Part shown: in pieces, positions 44,556-52,451 of the stretch
How the letters are laid out: every line of letters begins with the position of its first letter
How positions within the stretch are numbered: position 1 is the stretch's first letter
Assembly (NCBI GenBank): GCA_033485155.1
Contig: JAWQJJ010000006.1
Coordinates: forward strand, 1 to 64,000
DNA length: 64,000 bases
Reading direction: 5' to 3'
Source: Methanomassiliicoccus sp.
Lineage (GTDB): Archaea > Thermoplasmatota > Thermoplasmata > Methanomassiliicoccales > Methanomassiliicoccaceae
Notes under the pieces: generated by a model
Told to the model about the DNA's origin: nothing
Database searches by the model: none
Seen by the model: the letters and a program-made list of their open reading frames with translations, nothing else
Program-made: the position numbers and the translations under genes

Positions 44556-45401
44556 CTATTGAGCCAGGATGGAAATGGCGTTGACATCGTACAGCATGGC
44601 CACCAGGTTGTCCTTGGAGTCCACCACTGGCATCTGCCCGAAGTCGTTGCGCCTCATGGTCCGAGCGGCCTCCGATACGCTGGTCTTCCTAAAGACGGTT
44701 GTGGGTGATCGGATCATGATGTCCCTCACCGGGATGGCGGGGACATCGATCTTCGAGACCTCGAACCACAGCTTCATGACGTTCCTGAGCCCCTCCCAGG
44801 TCCATTCATCCTCGTCCCCCCCGATGCCCAGGGCCGTGAGGGCAATGGAGCCGTTGATCAGGCTCTTGTTGAAAACGTCGCGGTCAGTCAGTATGCCGGA
44901 GAGGCGTCCGGAGGCATCCAGGACCGGAAGCGCGTTGACCCTGGAGGCCCTGAAGGTGACGAGGGCGACCCTTAGGGGAGCGTCCTGATAGATGGGAACG
45001 CAAGGAGAGAGCGCAAGCTCTTCCACGGGTATCCCCGAGGCCCTCTTTTCCACCTCATACAGAAGGTCGGTGGGGGTGAGGATGCCTACCAGTTTACCGT
45101 TCTCTATCACCGGGTAGTGGGTGACCTTGGTCTTCACGATAAGGGACGCGGCATGTTCCACGGTGTCCTGAGGGGACAGCGTAAGGGGCTCACGGTTCAT
45201 GACCATGGCGAGCTGGTCCTCCTCAGGGTTCTGGAAGATATCTTGGCGGGTGATCATTCCCACCAGGGAGCCATCGGCCTTCTTTATGATGGGAACTCCG
45301 GTGAGGTTATGCTTGACCATGAGCTTGAGGACGTCATTTCGGGAACCGGGGATCTCGGCGGTGATGGGGTTGTGGGACATCACCTTGTCTACTGTGGTCA
45401 T
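44556..45401 (-). CDS. CBS-domain protein (four CBS motifs)
   Basis: The 281-residue protein is made almost wholly of four CBS motifs arranged as two Bateman modules (V-M-S-H-N-P-I-T, then V-M-N-R-E-P-L, I-L-T-D-R-D-V-F and I-M-I-R-S-P-T). There is no extra output domain. Such modules sense AMP/ATP or SAM. Its start overlaps the universal stress protein stop by 4 nt and glyS follows 30 nt later, so it belongs to a stress/translation operon. Stop is TAG. Confidence 0.88.
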   Translation of the reverse strand: MTTVDKVMSHNPITAEIPGSRNDVLKLMVKHNLTGVPIIKKADGSLVGMITRQDIFQNPEEDQLAMVMNREPLTLSPQDTVEHAASLIVKTKVTHYPVIENGKLVGILTPTDLLYEVEKRASGIPVEELALSPCVPIYQDAPLRVALVTFRASRVNALPVLDASGRLSGILTDRDVFNKSLINGSIALTALGIGGDEDEWTWEGLRNVMKLWFEVSKIDVPAIPVRDIMIRSPTTVFRKTSVSEAARTMRRNDFGQMPVVDSKDNLVAMLYDVNAISILAQ

Positions 45402-45850
45402 TTCTTCTCCTCCGGCGTAGGTTCAGTCCTCACGACCAGGACGGGGACCGGGGCGAACCGCACCACCCTCTCGGCGACGCTGCCCAGCAGGAGCTTGGAG
45501 ATGCCGGTGCGGCCGAGGGTACCCATCACCACGAGGTCGTAGTTCTCGGCCTCGTCGACGATCTTCTTCGCCGGGTTGCCCTCGACGACCTTGGGTTCGA
45601 CCTTGACCCCGAGCTTCTCTCCTTCCCCGACCACATAATCGACCGCATCCTTGCCCTCTTTCTCCAGGAGGGAGTAAATGCTGACCACGGTCGCGTCCAT
45701 GGGGAAGTTGACGAAGGACGCCTGATCGACGACGTAAAGGGCCGTTACCTCGGCTCCCATGGCCTTGGCCAGTTCAAGCCCCTGGGCGATGGCTGCCTTG
45801 GTGTTCTCGCTCCCATCGGTCGGTATCAGTATCTTGTTGAACCTGTTCAT
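45398..45850 (-). CDS. Universal stress protein (UspA family)
   Basis: A 150-residue UspA-domain protein with the ATP-binding pattern G-T-L-G-R-T-G then L-G-S-V-A-E near the C-terminus, and the N-terminal I-L-I-P-T-D-G-S motif. ATG 45850 is chosen because GAGAGG lies upstream and the ATG overlaps the amidohydrolase stop as ATGA, showing translational coupling; a GTG at 45865 is less likely. It probably binds ATP and modulates stress survival. Confidence 0.92.
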   Translation of the reverse strand: MNRFNKILIPTDGSENTKAAIAQGLELAKAMGAEVTALYVVDQASFVNFPMDATVVSIYSLLEKEGKDAVDYVVGEGEKLGVKVEPKVVEGNPAKKIVDEAENYDLVVMGTLGRTGISKLLLGSVAERVVRFAPVPVLVVRTEPTPEEKK

Positions 45851-46914
45851 CGTGTTCCTCTCCACGTCCTTTCACCTGCGCAGACCAATAACGGCTCCTC
45901 ACCCGCTGTGCGCAGTACCAGGTCGGTGAGGGGTTCCCCATGCTTCGAACGCACGACCATGAGGTCGCATGTTCTCTCTGGTTCAAACTCTAACAGTTGG
46001 CTCTGATTTATAATTTTTCGCCCATTACTGGAAGCCATCTCTAAAACGCAGTCTAGGCGAGTGATTCCTTGCTGTCGGAGTATCCTTGCTGCGAATTCCA
46101 TCTCCACGAAGAGGTCGGGCATGGAAATCATCGCGTTGTCCGTGCCCAGGGCTACCGACACCCCGGTCCTGATCATCCTTGCCAGGGGCGGGGCCATGCC
46201 GAAGAACATGTTGGACCGGGGGCACACCACCACTGGCAGCTCCAACTGGGCGCATCGTTCCAGATCCGCATCGGTGGCCTGGGTCATGTGAATGATATAG
46301 GAAGGCTTAAGGTCAAGTACCTTGTCAAGATCCTCCCGTATCCTCTCGGAGCAATGGATGGCGAAGGTCTTGCCCCTCGATCTGACGAACTGCGCCAACT
46401 CCCTTAGCTCCTCGTAGTCCCAGTCCGATACCGCCGACGGACCGATCCCGTCGGTGAACTTGAGCAGCGCATCGATCTCCTCTTGATCGAACCGCGGAGC
46501 CTGCGGCTTGCCCAGCACGTGCGGTCTGGCCCATTTGGCCGAGGACATCAGGCGGGCACCCCGGACCCCACCCTCCCGGAAGTCGGCGAAGGAGGAGATC
46601 CCCCGGCGGAACATGAGCTCGGACATGTGGGCGATGGCTTCCCGCTGCTTATCCTCGGGAGTGTTGGCCAGCACCCGATACTTCAGTCCGTTGGGAGGTG
46701 CCACCACTTCAGCCAAGGAAAGGGAGAGGTCCACCGGCACGACGTAGTCGGCGATGTGGGTATGGGCGTTGGTGAATGTAGGAACGATGATGCCCTCGGC
46801 AACGCTCTCCCTTGCCCTGCCGCTGCCGACCTCCTTTATCAGACCATCCTCGAAACCGACATGGCCATCCCGGAAACCGCCCGAGGTGAGGACCTTCCCG
46901 GAAACGTACTGCAT
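45847..46914 (-). CDS. Amidohydrolase (chlorohydrolase/deaminase family)
   Basis: A 355-residue metal-dependent hydrolase with the zinc motif N-A-H-T-H (about 49-53), a further His in A-I-H-C-S, and the G-T-D-N-A motif of the TRZ/ATZ-SsnA deaminase group. The substrate is unknown; members deaminate nucleosides, guanine or related compounds. ATG 46914 is favoured because a TATA-like GAAATATATTC sits about 26 nt upstream (leaderless), although the frame is open to 46944. It heads an operon with the universal stress protein and the CBS gene, and is divergent from the peptide system at 47106. Confidence 0.85.
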   Translation of the reverse strand: MQYVSGKVLTSGGFRDGHVGFEDGLIKEVGSGRARESVAEGIIVPTFTNAHTHIADYVVPVDLSLSLAEVVAPPNGLKYRVLANTPEDKQREAIAHMSELMFRRGISSFADFREGGVRGARLMSSAKWARPHVLGKPQAPRFDQEEIDALLKFTDGIGPSAVSDWDYEELRELAQFVRSRGKTFAIHCSERIREDLDKVLDLKPSYIIHMTQATDADLERCAQLELPVVVCPRSNMFFGMAPPLARMIRTGVSVALGTDNAMISMPDLFVEMEFAARILRQQGITRLDCVLEMASSNGRKIINQSQLLEFEPERTCDLMVVRSKHGEPLTDLVLRTAGEEPLLVCAGERTWRGTR

Positions 46915-47000
46915 GGCTACGGGAACAGGGTGAATATATTTCAATCATCTTGCCGCCGTGCCCCGCCGCCGGGGCAAGAACTGTCCAACCAGTAAAACGT

Positions 47001-47019
47001 GTAGGTGTATACATCCAAC
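47001..47019. promoter_or_regulatory. Operator-like palindrome 1 of the peptide operon
   Basis: GTAGGTGTATACATCCAAC is an imperfect palindrome differing at three positions from the perfect-armed copy at 47073-47091. It lies about 35 nt upstream of the TATA box of the peptide gene. Confidence 0.6.
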
Positions 47020-47039
47020 TAAAACTGGACGATAGCAAT

Positions 47040-47053
47040 TTATTTATAATATA
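47040..47053 (+). promoter_or_regulatory. TATA box of the peptide/radical-SAM operon
   Basis: TTATTTATAATATA gives a strong TATA box. Transcription should start near 47072-47080, inside the second palindrome, leaving a leader of about 30 nt before the peptide ATG. Confidence 0.6.
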
Positions 47054-47072
47054 ATTCAGGCTAAACCGCTAT

Positions 47073-47091
47073 GTTGGATTATACATCCAAC
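47073..47091. promoter_or_regulatory. Operator-like palindrome 2 of the peptide operon
   Basis: GTTGGAT-TATAC-ATCCAAC is a perfect 7-bp inverted repeat at the predicted transcription start. TATACATCCAACTA is identical in palindrome 1, 72 bp upstream. Confidence 0.65.
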
Positions 47092-47105
47092 TATGAGGTA
47101 AGAAA

Positions 47106-47201
47106 ATGAGCGTAGTAATGTGCCGCATGGAATGCAAGGTCGATGGGAACGGGCTCTCGCACTACATCATATATGATGAGCAGGGCGAACTCCCCTTCTG
47201 A
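47106..47201 (+). CDS. cbpA: 31-aa Cys-containing peptide, probable radical-SAM substrate (CbpA-like)
   Basis: A short frame codes for 31 residues starting M-S-V-V-M-C-R-M-E-C with Cys at 6 and 10 and ending E-L-P-F. GAGGT lies 7 nt before the ATG, and a strong promoter with two palindromes precedes it. The radical SAM/SPASM gene starts 40 nt downstream. Size, position and Cys content fit a precursor of a modified peptide. From memory, methanogens have such a pair named CbpA/CbpB; this assignment is not checked against models. T-rich sequence between the two genes could reduce readthrough. Confidence 0.7.
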   Translation: MSVVMCRMECKVDGNGLSHYIIYDEQGELPF

Positions 47202-47241
47202 TCAAACCCCTTTCCAACCTTTTTCTGTAAGGTGAGAGACG

Positions 47242-48642
47242 ATGATATCTGATGACAACACAGCGATAGCTATGAAGCCGTTCGGGCTCAACTCGGGAAC
47301 GGGCCCCCACCTCCAGTTGCTTGATGTGGGAGACTGGTATGCATTCATCGAGCCGGAGAGCATGTTCTGGGCCCTGGTGGCGAAGGACAAGGACCTCAGT
47401 AAAGCGCTCCGGGAGGACGTTCTTCCGGTGTACGCACAGCATGCCGAGAGCATGCGGAGCGAGCTGAGGCAGTTCCGATCGGAGGAGCGGTTCAGCGCCG
47501 TATACTTCAATCCGACCGGCAGGTGCAACGCCAGCTGCCGGTACTGCTACCTTCCCGACGACCTGCGGGGACAGGGGCATCACATGACCTATGAGGAGGT
47601 CTCCCTGGCCTTGGATAACTTGCATGACTTCTTCCAGAACTATCCTGGCTCGGTGGCCAAGAAGGGCAAGAAGCCGGTCATCGTGTTCCATGGCAGCGAG
47701 CCCCTGTTGGTGAAGGACGTCCTAAAAAGGATCGTGGTCGACCGCGCCGACGAGTTCATCTTCGGCATTCAGACCAATGGATATCATCTGGAGGATAAGG
47801 ACGCCGATCACTTCATGGATCACCGGGTCTCCCTCGGCATATCACTAGACTCACCGTTCCGGGAGGTGAACGACCGTATCCGGCCTCTCCGGGGAGGTGG
47901 AGGTACCTTTGACCGGGCGGTCCACGCCATCGAGCACCTCGACGGCTACCGCAATATGAGCGTCATATGCACCATCAGCTCGATGAATGTGACCACCCTG
48001 CCGGAGATGATCGACTTCCTTGCCGACCGGAAGGTTCCCTCGGTCCTCATGAACCCGGTCCGCGGCACCCAGGAGGTGGCGAGGTCCCTGAGGCCCCCCA
48101 ATGATGTACTCATTCCCAAGTTCACCCAGGCGGTGGACCGGGCGGTGGCTAGGACCAAGGAGGGGCGGCGGATCACTATCGGCGACTTCTCCAACCTGAT
48201 CCTGGGCATCGTCGCTCCGCAAGGCCGCAGGCTGATGTGTGACATCACTCCCTGCGGTGGAGGCCGGTGCTTCGTCTCCGTTGCCTCTGACGGTTCCATC
48301 TACCCATGCTCGGAGTTCCTCGGCATCAAGGACTTCAGCACCTCCAGCGTCTTCGAGAAGGGCGGGGTGGAGAGGGCGGTGAGATCGCCGCAGCTAACGG
48401 CGGTGCGCTCCCGGTGGGCCGAGGACATCCCCGTATGTTCGGATTGCGTCCTGAGGAACATCTGCGGCGCGCCCTGCCCCGGGGAGGTGTATAGCGAGAC
48501 GGGGACGGTGATGGAGAAGAGCCCATACTGCGAGTTCTACGAGGCTGTCATACGGTATGCCTTCCATCTCATTGGCAAGGGGGAGCTGCCCAACCTGGTG
48601 AGAATGGATGGCTACGATTTTCGTTTCAATCTGTTCTCGTGA
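47242..48642 (+). CDS. cbpB: Peptide-modifying radical SAM/SPASM enzyme (CbpB-like)
   Basis: A 466-residue enzyme with the radical SAM cluster C95-x3-C99-x2-C102 (R-C-N-A-S-C-R-Y-C-Y), a TIM-barrel core (H-G-S-E-P-L glycine-rich region; G-I-S-L-D-S), and a C-terminal SPASM domain rich in Cys (C-D-I-T-P-C-G-G-G-R-C, Y-P-C-S-E, C-S-D-C and C-G-A-P-C). SPASM enzymes modify ribosomal peptides or proteins. An N-terminal extension of about 85 residues could bind the peptide. It follows the 31-aa peptide gene. ATG 47242 has GGTGAG upstream. Product chemistry cannot be told. Confidence 0.88.
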   Translation: MISDDNTAIAMKPFGLNSGTGPHLQLLDVGDWYAFIEPESMFWALVAKDKDLSKALREDVLPVYAQHAESMRSELRQFRSEERFSAVYFNPTGRCNASCRYCYLPDDLRGQGHHMTYEEVSLALDNLHDFFQNYPGSVAKKGKKPVIVFHGSEPLLVKDVLKRIVVDRADEFIFGIQTNGYHLEDKDADHFMDHRVSLGISLDSPFREVNDRIRPLRGGGGTFDRAVHAIEHLDGYRNMSVICTISSMNVTTLPEMIDFLADRKVPSVLMNPVRGTQEVARSLRPPNDVLIPKFTQAVDRAVARTKEGRRITIGDFSNLILGIVAPQGRRLMCDITPCGGGRCFVSVASDGSIYPCSEFLGIKDFSTSSVFEKGGVERAVRSPQLTAVRSRWAEDIPVCSDCVLRNICGAPCPGEVYSETGTVMEKSPYCEFYEAVIRYAFHLIGKGELPNLVRMDGYDFRFNLFS

Positions 48643-48648
48643 ATGGCA

Positions 48649-48668
48649 AACCCCTTTTTTCCTCATTT
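48649..48668 (+). terminator. T-rich terminator after the radical SAM gene
   Basis: A run of pyrimidines with a T7 and a T5 stretch lies just after the stop at 48642, a typical archaeal terminator. Confidence 0.5.
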
Positions 48669-48749
48669 TTGTTCATCGAATGGTCGGCAGGGGAATACTT
48701 TTTATAGATTCATCAGATTGAGTGGACCAAATTATCTGAGGTGTTAGAC

Positions 48750-48923
48750 TTGGTTGCGAAGATCAACGCTGACGAGTGTGTTGGATGCGGAGCTTGTGAG
48801 GACGTCTGTCCCCAGTCGGCCATTAAGGTTACCGATGTAGCGGTTGTCAACGAGAAGGACTGCGTTGACTGCGGCGCTTGCGTGGACGAGTGCCCGAACA
48901 ACGCCATCACCGTGGACGAGTAA
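48750..48923 (+). CDS. 2[4Fe-4S] ferredoxin
   Basis: A 57-residue ferredoxin with two C-x2-C-x2-C-x3-C-P motifs (C-V-G-C-G-A-C-E-D-V-C-P and C-V-D-C-G-A-C-V-D-E-C-P), each pairing with the other cluster. It carries electrons at low potential. Start is a TTG at 48750, 6 nt after GAGGTG; the GTG at 48741 is part of that ribosome site. TTTTTATAGATTC near 48700 is the TATA box. It might supply electrons to the adjacent radical SAM enzyme. Confidence 0.93.
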   Translation: MVAKINADECVGCGACEDVCPQSAIKVTDVAVVNEKDCVDCGACVDECPNNAITVDE

Positions 48924-49029
48924 ACCCGGATCTGTTTCCAACTGGAGCTCCGCTCCACCCTTCCCGATTTTGTTATATTCATTCCCTTATCAGCGGTGTT
49001 TATAGCCACGTTGTCGCTACCTCTGCCGG

Positions 49030-49773
49030 ATGTTGCCCGGGTACTTGCTGTCTGTTCTGACACTTTTGTCAGCAGCGTACGTGCCGGCCGTTCTTGCCTT
49101 GATCTGGATACGATGGGGGGAGCGGGGGCGCAAGGAGAGGTGGGATGACCTCTTCCTTACCTTCCTGGGCGGAGCGGTTATCGCCGTCATCGCCGCCACC
49201 GTGCTGGAGATCGCCGCGGCGGGAATACTCAGCTCGGCGGTCATAAGGGAATATGACTTCTTCGTCCGGAACCCGAACTTCATCACCTTCATCATCATCA
49301 TCGCGATCGCGCCCATCATCGAGGAGTTCGTCAAGGCAATGGTCGTTCTGCGGTTCTCCCGGTACATCTGGCGGCCGCGCAACGGCCTGGTCTTCGGGGC
49401 TGCCTGCGGCCTCGGGTTCGCGGCCACCGAGAACTTCCTGTATGAGGGCACCGCGCTGTTCACCGGCGGCTTTGCCGCGTTCATAACTCTGGCGATCATC
49501 CGCAGTGTGTCATCGCTCCTGATGCACGCCTCCGCCACTTCCATCTCCGGCTATGGGGTGGCCAGGGCAAAATCGTACGCCGACCACTGGTGGCCGTTCC
49601 TCATCTTTGCGATCCTGATGCACTCTACCTTCAACATGTTCGCGTCATTTGGGGAGCTGTTCGAGACTCGCATCGGGCCGATAGCCAACGTCATTGGCCT
49701 GGGCTTCTCCATCGGCCTGGTCCTCATCGCCACCATCTATCTCCGGTGGAGGATCGGCGGTTACCACGCCTGA
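49030..49773 (+). CDS. PrsW family intramembrane metalloprotease
   Basis: A 247-residue protein with seven or eight hydrophobic segments and the PrsW motifs E98-E99 (I-I-E-E-F-V-K-A), A-T-E-N at 132-135, H166 (L-M-H-A-S-A-T) and H198 (L-M-H-S-T-F-N). PrsW cleaves membrane-anchored regulators or other substrates in the membrane. A TATA-like GTTTATAGCC about 27 nt upstream supports a leaderless ATG at 49030. It is 3 nt from the end of the reductase gene on the other strand. Confidence 0.92.
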   Translation: MLPGYLLSVLTLLSAAYVPAVLALIWIRWGERGRKERWDDLFLTFLGGAVIAVIAATVLEIAAAGILSSAVIREYDFFVRNPNFITFIIIIAIAPIIEEFVKAMVVLRFSRYIWRPRNGLVFGAACGLGFAATENFLYEGTALFTGGFAAFITLAIIRSVSSLLMHASATSISGYGVARAKSYADHWWPFLIFAILMHSTFNMFASFGELFETRIGPIANVIGLGFSIGLVLIATIYLRWRIGGYHA

Positions 49774-49776
49774 GGA

Positions 49777-50712
49777 TCACTTGGCCCAGTATGGCTCCTT
49801 GATGAACTTGTAGGCGCTGTTGGACGCGATGGCCGCCTCCCCGCAGGCGACCACGATCTGCTTGTACTTGCCCTTGTAGGCGACGGCATCGCCGCAGGCG
49901 AAGACCCCGCGGCGGGAGGTGCACATGTCGGTGTCTACCCTGATGAGGCCCTCCTCCAGCTCCACCCCCCACTTCTTCAAGTCGTCAGCCTCGTTAGAGG
50001 TGCCGATGTTGACCACGACGGCGTCGGCCTTGCGCTCGATAAGCTTCCCATTCTGCTTCAGGACCACGCTCTCGACCCGATCGGCGCCTTTGATCTCCAC
50101 GACCTCGGCGTTCATGACCGTCTCGATCTCGGAGTTGTGGACCCTCTCCACGACCGCCTCGTCCGCCCGGAAGGTGTCCCGGCGGTGAACGATGCAGGTT
50201 TCCGAGTTCTCGCACGCTAGGAGGGCCATCTCCAGCGCGGAGTTGCCTCCCCCTACGAAGATGACTTCCTTGCCGAGCAGGTACTCCTTCTCGGGCATCT
50301 TGTAGTAGATGCCCTTGTTCTCAAACCTCTCTTCGCCCTTCGCTCCGATCCTCTTGGGCTTGAAAAGACCCATCCCGGTGGCGAGAATGACCGCCTTAGT
50401 CTCGTAAGCTCCCCTGTCCGTGCGCACGAGCAGGTGGCCGTCTTTGTCCTCGAGCCCGGAAGCGCGTTCGTGGTCCCGGATAATGCACCCCATCGACACG
50501 GCGTGGTTGATGAGGTTGTTGGACAGATGCCCAGCATCGGTGCTCACGTATCCCGGCCAGTTCTCGATGCTTTTTTCCGGGTACAAACTGGCCAACTGGC
50601 CACCGGCGGCGGTCGCGTCGATGATGAGGGTGGTCAGTTTTCTCGTACGTGCGTAAACGCCCGCGGTGAGCCCTGCCGGTCCAGCGCCGATGATAATGAG
50701 ATCGTGAAGCAT
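49777..50712 (-). CDS. Thioredoxin-reductase-like flavoprotein without CxxC
   Basis: A 311-residue FAD enzyme with the FAD motif I-G-A-G-P-A-G-L-T-A at about 7-16, NAD(P) motif F-V-G-G-G-N-S-A-L-E near 150-159, and C-terminal C-G-D-A-V. The place where thioredoxin reductases have the redox C-A-x-C is G-I-Y-Y-K-M-P-E, without cysteines. Such proteins act as ferredoxin-NAD(P)H reductases or other reductases. A ferredoxin gene lies about 850 bp away, so a role in ferredoxin reduction is plausible. Confidence 0.85.
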   Translation of the reverse strand: MLHDLIIIGAGPAGLTAGVYARTRKLTTLIIDATAAGGQLASLYPEKSIENWPGYVSTDAGHLSNNLINHAVSMGCIIRDHERASGLEDKDGHLLVRTDRGAYETKAVILATGMGLFKPKRIGAKGEERFENKGIYYKMPEKEYLLGKEVIFVGGGNSALEMALLACENSETCIVHRRDTFRADEAVVERVHNSEIETVMNAEVVEIKGADRVESVVLKQNGKLIERKADAVVVNIGTSNEADDLKKWGVELEEGLIRVDTDMCTSRRGVFACGDAVAYKGKYKQIVVACGEAAIASNSAYKFIKEPYWAK

Positions 50713-50871
50713 TAAGGGAGCAATACAGGTTAATGTTATTAGGGTTTCGAATGGTTTCGGGCGGACAACGCCCCCTCAGCATCGTTTATAATGATAATCG
50801 TCCCGCGATTGATGGATTCCGGAGAGCCGACACCTTGAAGCCCTATTGGTGGTGATTACCAGGGGATAAGA

Positions 50872-51426
50872 ATGTCGTTCCGAGCCTTCATATCGATAGA
50901 CCTTGCCAGGATCAGGGAGATCGAGGACCTCATCATTTCCCTGAAAACCGCAGATCCCACCCTAAAGGTGGTAGACCCCGGGCAGATTCACATAACCCTG
51001 AAGTTCCTGGGGGAAACGCCGGAATCCAAGGTCCAGGGGATCGTGGACACGATGAAGGAGGCGGCACAGGGGATCGAGCCGTTCGAGGTCCAGCTTAAGG
51101 GGGCCGGAGCGTTCCCCACCAAGAACCGCATCAGAGTCATCTGGGTCGGGATGAACGATACCCTGCCCATGGGGACCATGGCCACCCGGCTCGATGAGTC
51201 GCTTTCCCGACAGGGCTTCGAGCGGGAGAGGAGGCCTTTCGCCCCCCATCTGACCATGGCCCGGACCAAGGTTGAAGCATCCAATCCCGTGCTCCGCCAG
51301 CTCATAGACAACAATGCCCACAACGAGTTCGGCACGATATTCGTGGACCGCATCCGGCTCAAGAAAAGCATTCTCACCAAATGCGGACCGCAGTACTCGA
51401 CGGTGGAAGAGATATTGCTGTCATGA
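50872..51426 (+). CDS. thpR: RNA 2',3'-cyclic phosphodiesterase ThpR
   Basis: A 184-residue two-H phosphoesterase with both catalytic motifs: H40-I-T-L and H126-L-T-M. It opens 2',3'-cyclic phosphates of RNA (formerly called 2'-5' RNA ligase) in the cytoplasm, possibly in tRNA splicing or repair. The ATG has a GGGGAT stretch upstream. It is divergent from the reductase. Confidence 0.93.
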   Translation: MSFRAFISIDLARIREIEDLIISLKTADPTLKVVDPGQIHITLKFLGETPESKVQGIVDTMKEAAQGIEPFEVQLKGAGAFPTKNRIRVIWVGMNDTLPMGTMATRLDESLSRQGFERERRPFAPHLTMARTKVEASNPVLRQLIDNNAHNEFGTIFVDRIRLKKSILTKCGPQYSTVEEILLS

Positions 51427-51493
51427 ACGGCGTAGCGTCAGTGTAGCCATTGGGAAGAGATACCTCTCCCGTGCCTAGAGGGGCGGGAGAACC

Positions 51494-51973
51494 ATGAGGT
51501 ATTTCACCAAGAGCATCCGAAAGGATAGGAACGGGGGGATCGAGGGACTGCCCCTTCAGCTGATGATCATGGTGGTCGTCGCGGGGTTGGGAACGGCCAT
51601 CATCCTGGGGTGGATGGGCGGCATTAGGGCGCCGAGCACGATCGATGCCGTGTACTCGAACCCCACCGAGATCGTTCTCAGTGATGGCGACAAGGACGGC
51701 GTGTATTCCAAGGCCGGCATCATGCTGACCATCACCGCTATGGACCAGAACGGCGAGCCGGTCAAGGACGCCACCGTCGTCCTGGACGGGTGCGATATCA
51801 AGACCTCAGCAGGCAAGCAGGTCCATGGGACGACAGACGCCTCTGGCAAGGTCGTATTCACCAGCCTCACCGCTTCCCAGACCGGCCGGTCCGTGGGCTT
51901 CATCACCGTGACCGTCACCAAGGGCGGGATGGGGGCGGACAGCACCCTCACCGTCCCGGTCATCTCGGAGTGA
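51494..51973 (+). CDS. Pilin-like secreted protein with Ig-type domain, 159 aa
   Basis: A basic start (R-K-D-R-N-G-G-I-E-G-L-P-L) leads into one hydrophobic helix (about residues 22-43), a layout like class III signal pilins. The C-terminal part has the flow of an Ig-like (Big_1 or SpaA-like) domain: D-Q-N-G-E-P-V-K-D-A-T-V-V-L, then T-T-D-A-S-G-K-V-V-F-T-S-L. It likely sits outside the cell. GGCGGGAGAACC precedes the ATG. It is 4 nt upstream of the next gene in an operon of three. Confidence 0.7.
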   Translation: MRYFTKSIRKDRNGGIEGLPLQLMIMVVVAGLGTAIILGWMGGIRAPSTIDAVYSNPTEIVLSDGDKDGVYSKAGIMLTITAMDQNGEPVKDATVVLDGCDIKTSAGKQVHGTTDASGKVVFTSLTASQTGRSVGFITVTVTKGGMGADSTLTVPVISE

Positions 51974-51977
51974 TCTC

Positions 51978-52451
51978 ATGAAGAGGTGGGACCGGAGGGC
52001 GTTGGAAGGCCTTCCCCTAAGGCTCCTCATCATGTCCCTCCTCGTATCCCTGACCGTCCCGGTGGTCATGGGAAGTGTGGAGAGCTATGAGCGCTCCACC
52101 GCCCGCTCCATGCTGGTATCGGCGTCGGAACATTTGTTAAGCACGGTCGAGGAGACAATGTCTGCGGGAGAAGGTAACCGCAGGATCATTGTCCTAACGC
52201 TTCCCTGGAGCGTCGACAGATACCTGCTCGCTCTCGAGGTCGGAGGCGAACTGGAACGACCCTCGTCGATGACCATCCGATGCACCTGCGATGGTCTCCC
52301 CTTCGCCACCATGGTGCCGGAGGACCCACCGGCAAGGATGACCTCCTCCGATATGCGGACCCTGAGGCTAGTGGGCGGGGAGCACCGTCTGTCGGTGGAA
52401 TGCGCCATGGTCCAGGGGAGAATGGTGGCGGTCGTGGAGGTTGTGGGATGA
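51978..52451 (+). CDS. Pilin-like membrane-anchored protein, 157 aa
   Basis: The N-terminus R-R-A-L-E-G-L-P-L-R-L-L-I-M mirrors the upstream gene's G-I-E-G-L-P-L-Q-L-M-I-M, followed by one hydrophobic segment and a beta-rich domain. Both are probably exported surface subunits. Function unknown. It overlaps the next gene by 4 nt (ATGA). Confidence 0.65.
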   Translation: MKRWDRRALEGLPLRLLIMSLLVSLTVPVVMGSVESYERSTARSMLVSASEHLLSTVEETMSAGEGNRRIIVLTLPWSVDRYLLALEVGGELERPSSMTIRCTCDGLPFATMVPEDPPARMTSSDMRTLRLVGGEHRLSVECAMVQGRMVAVVEVVG

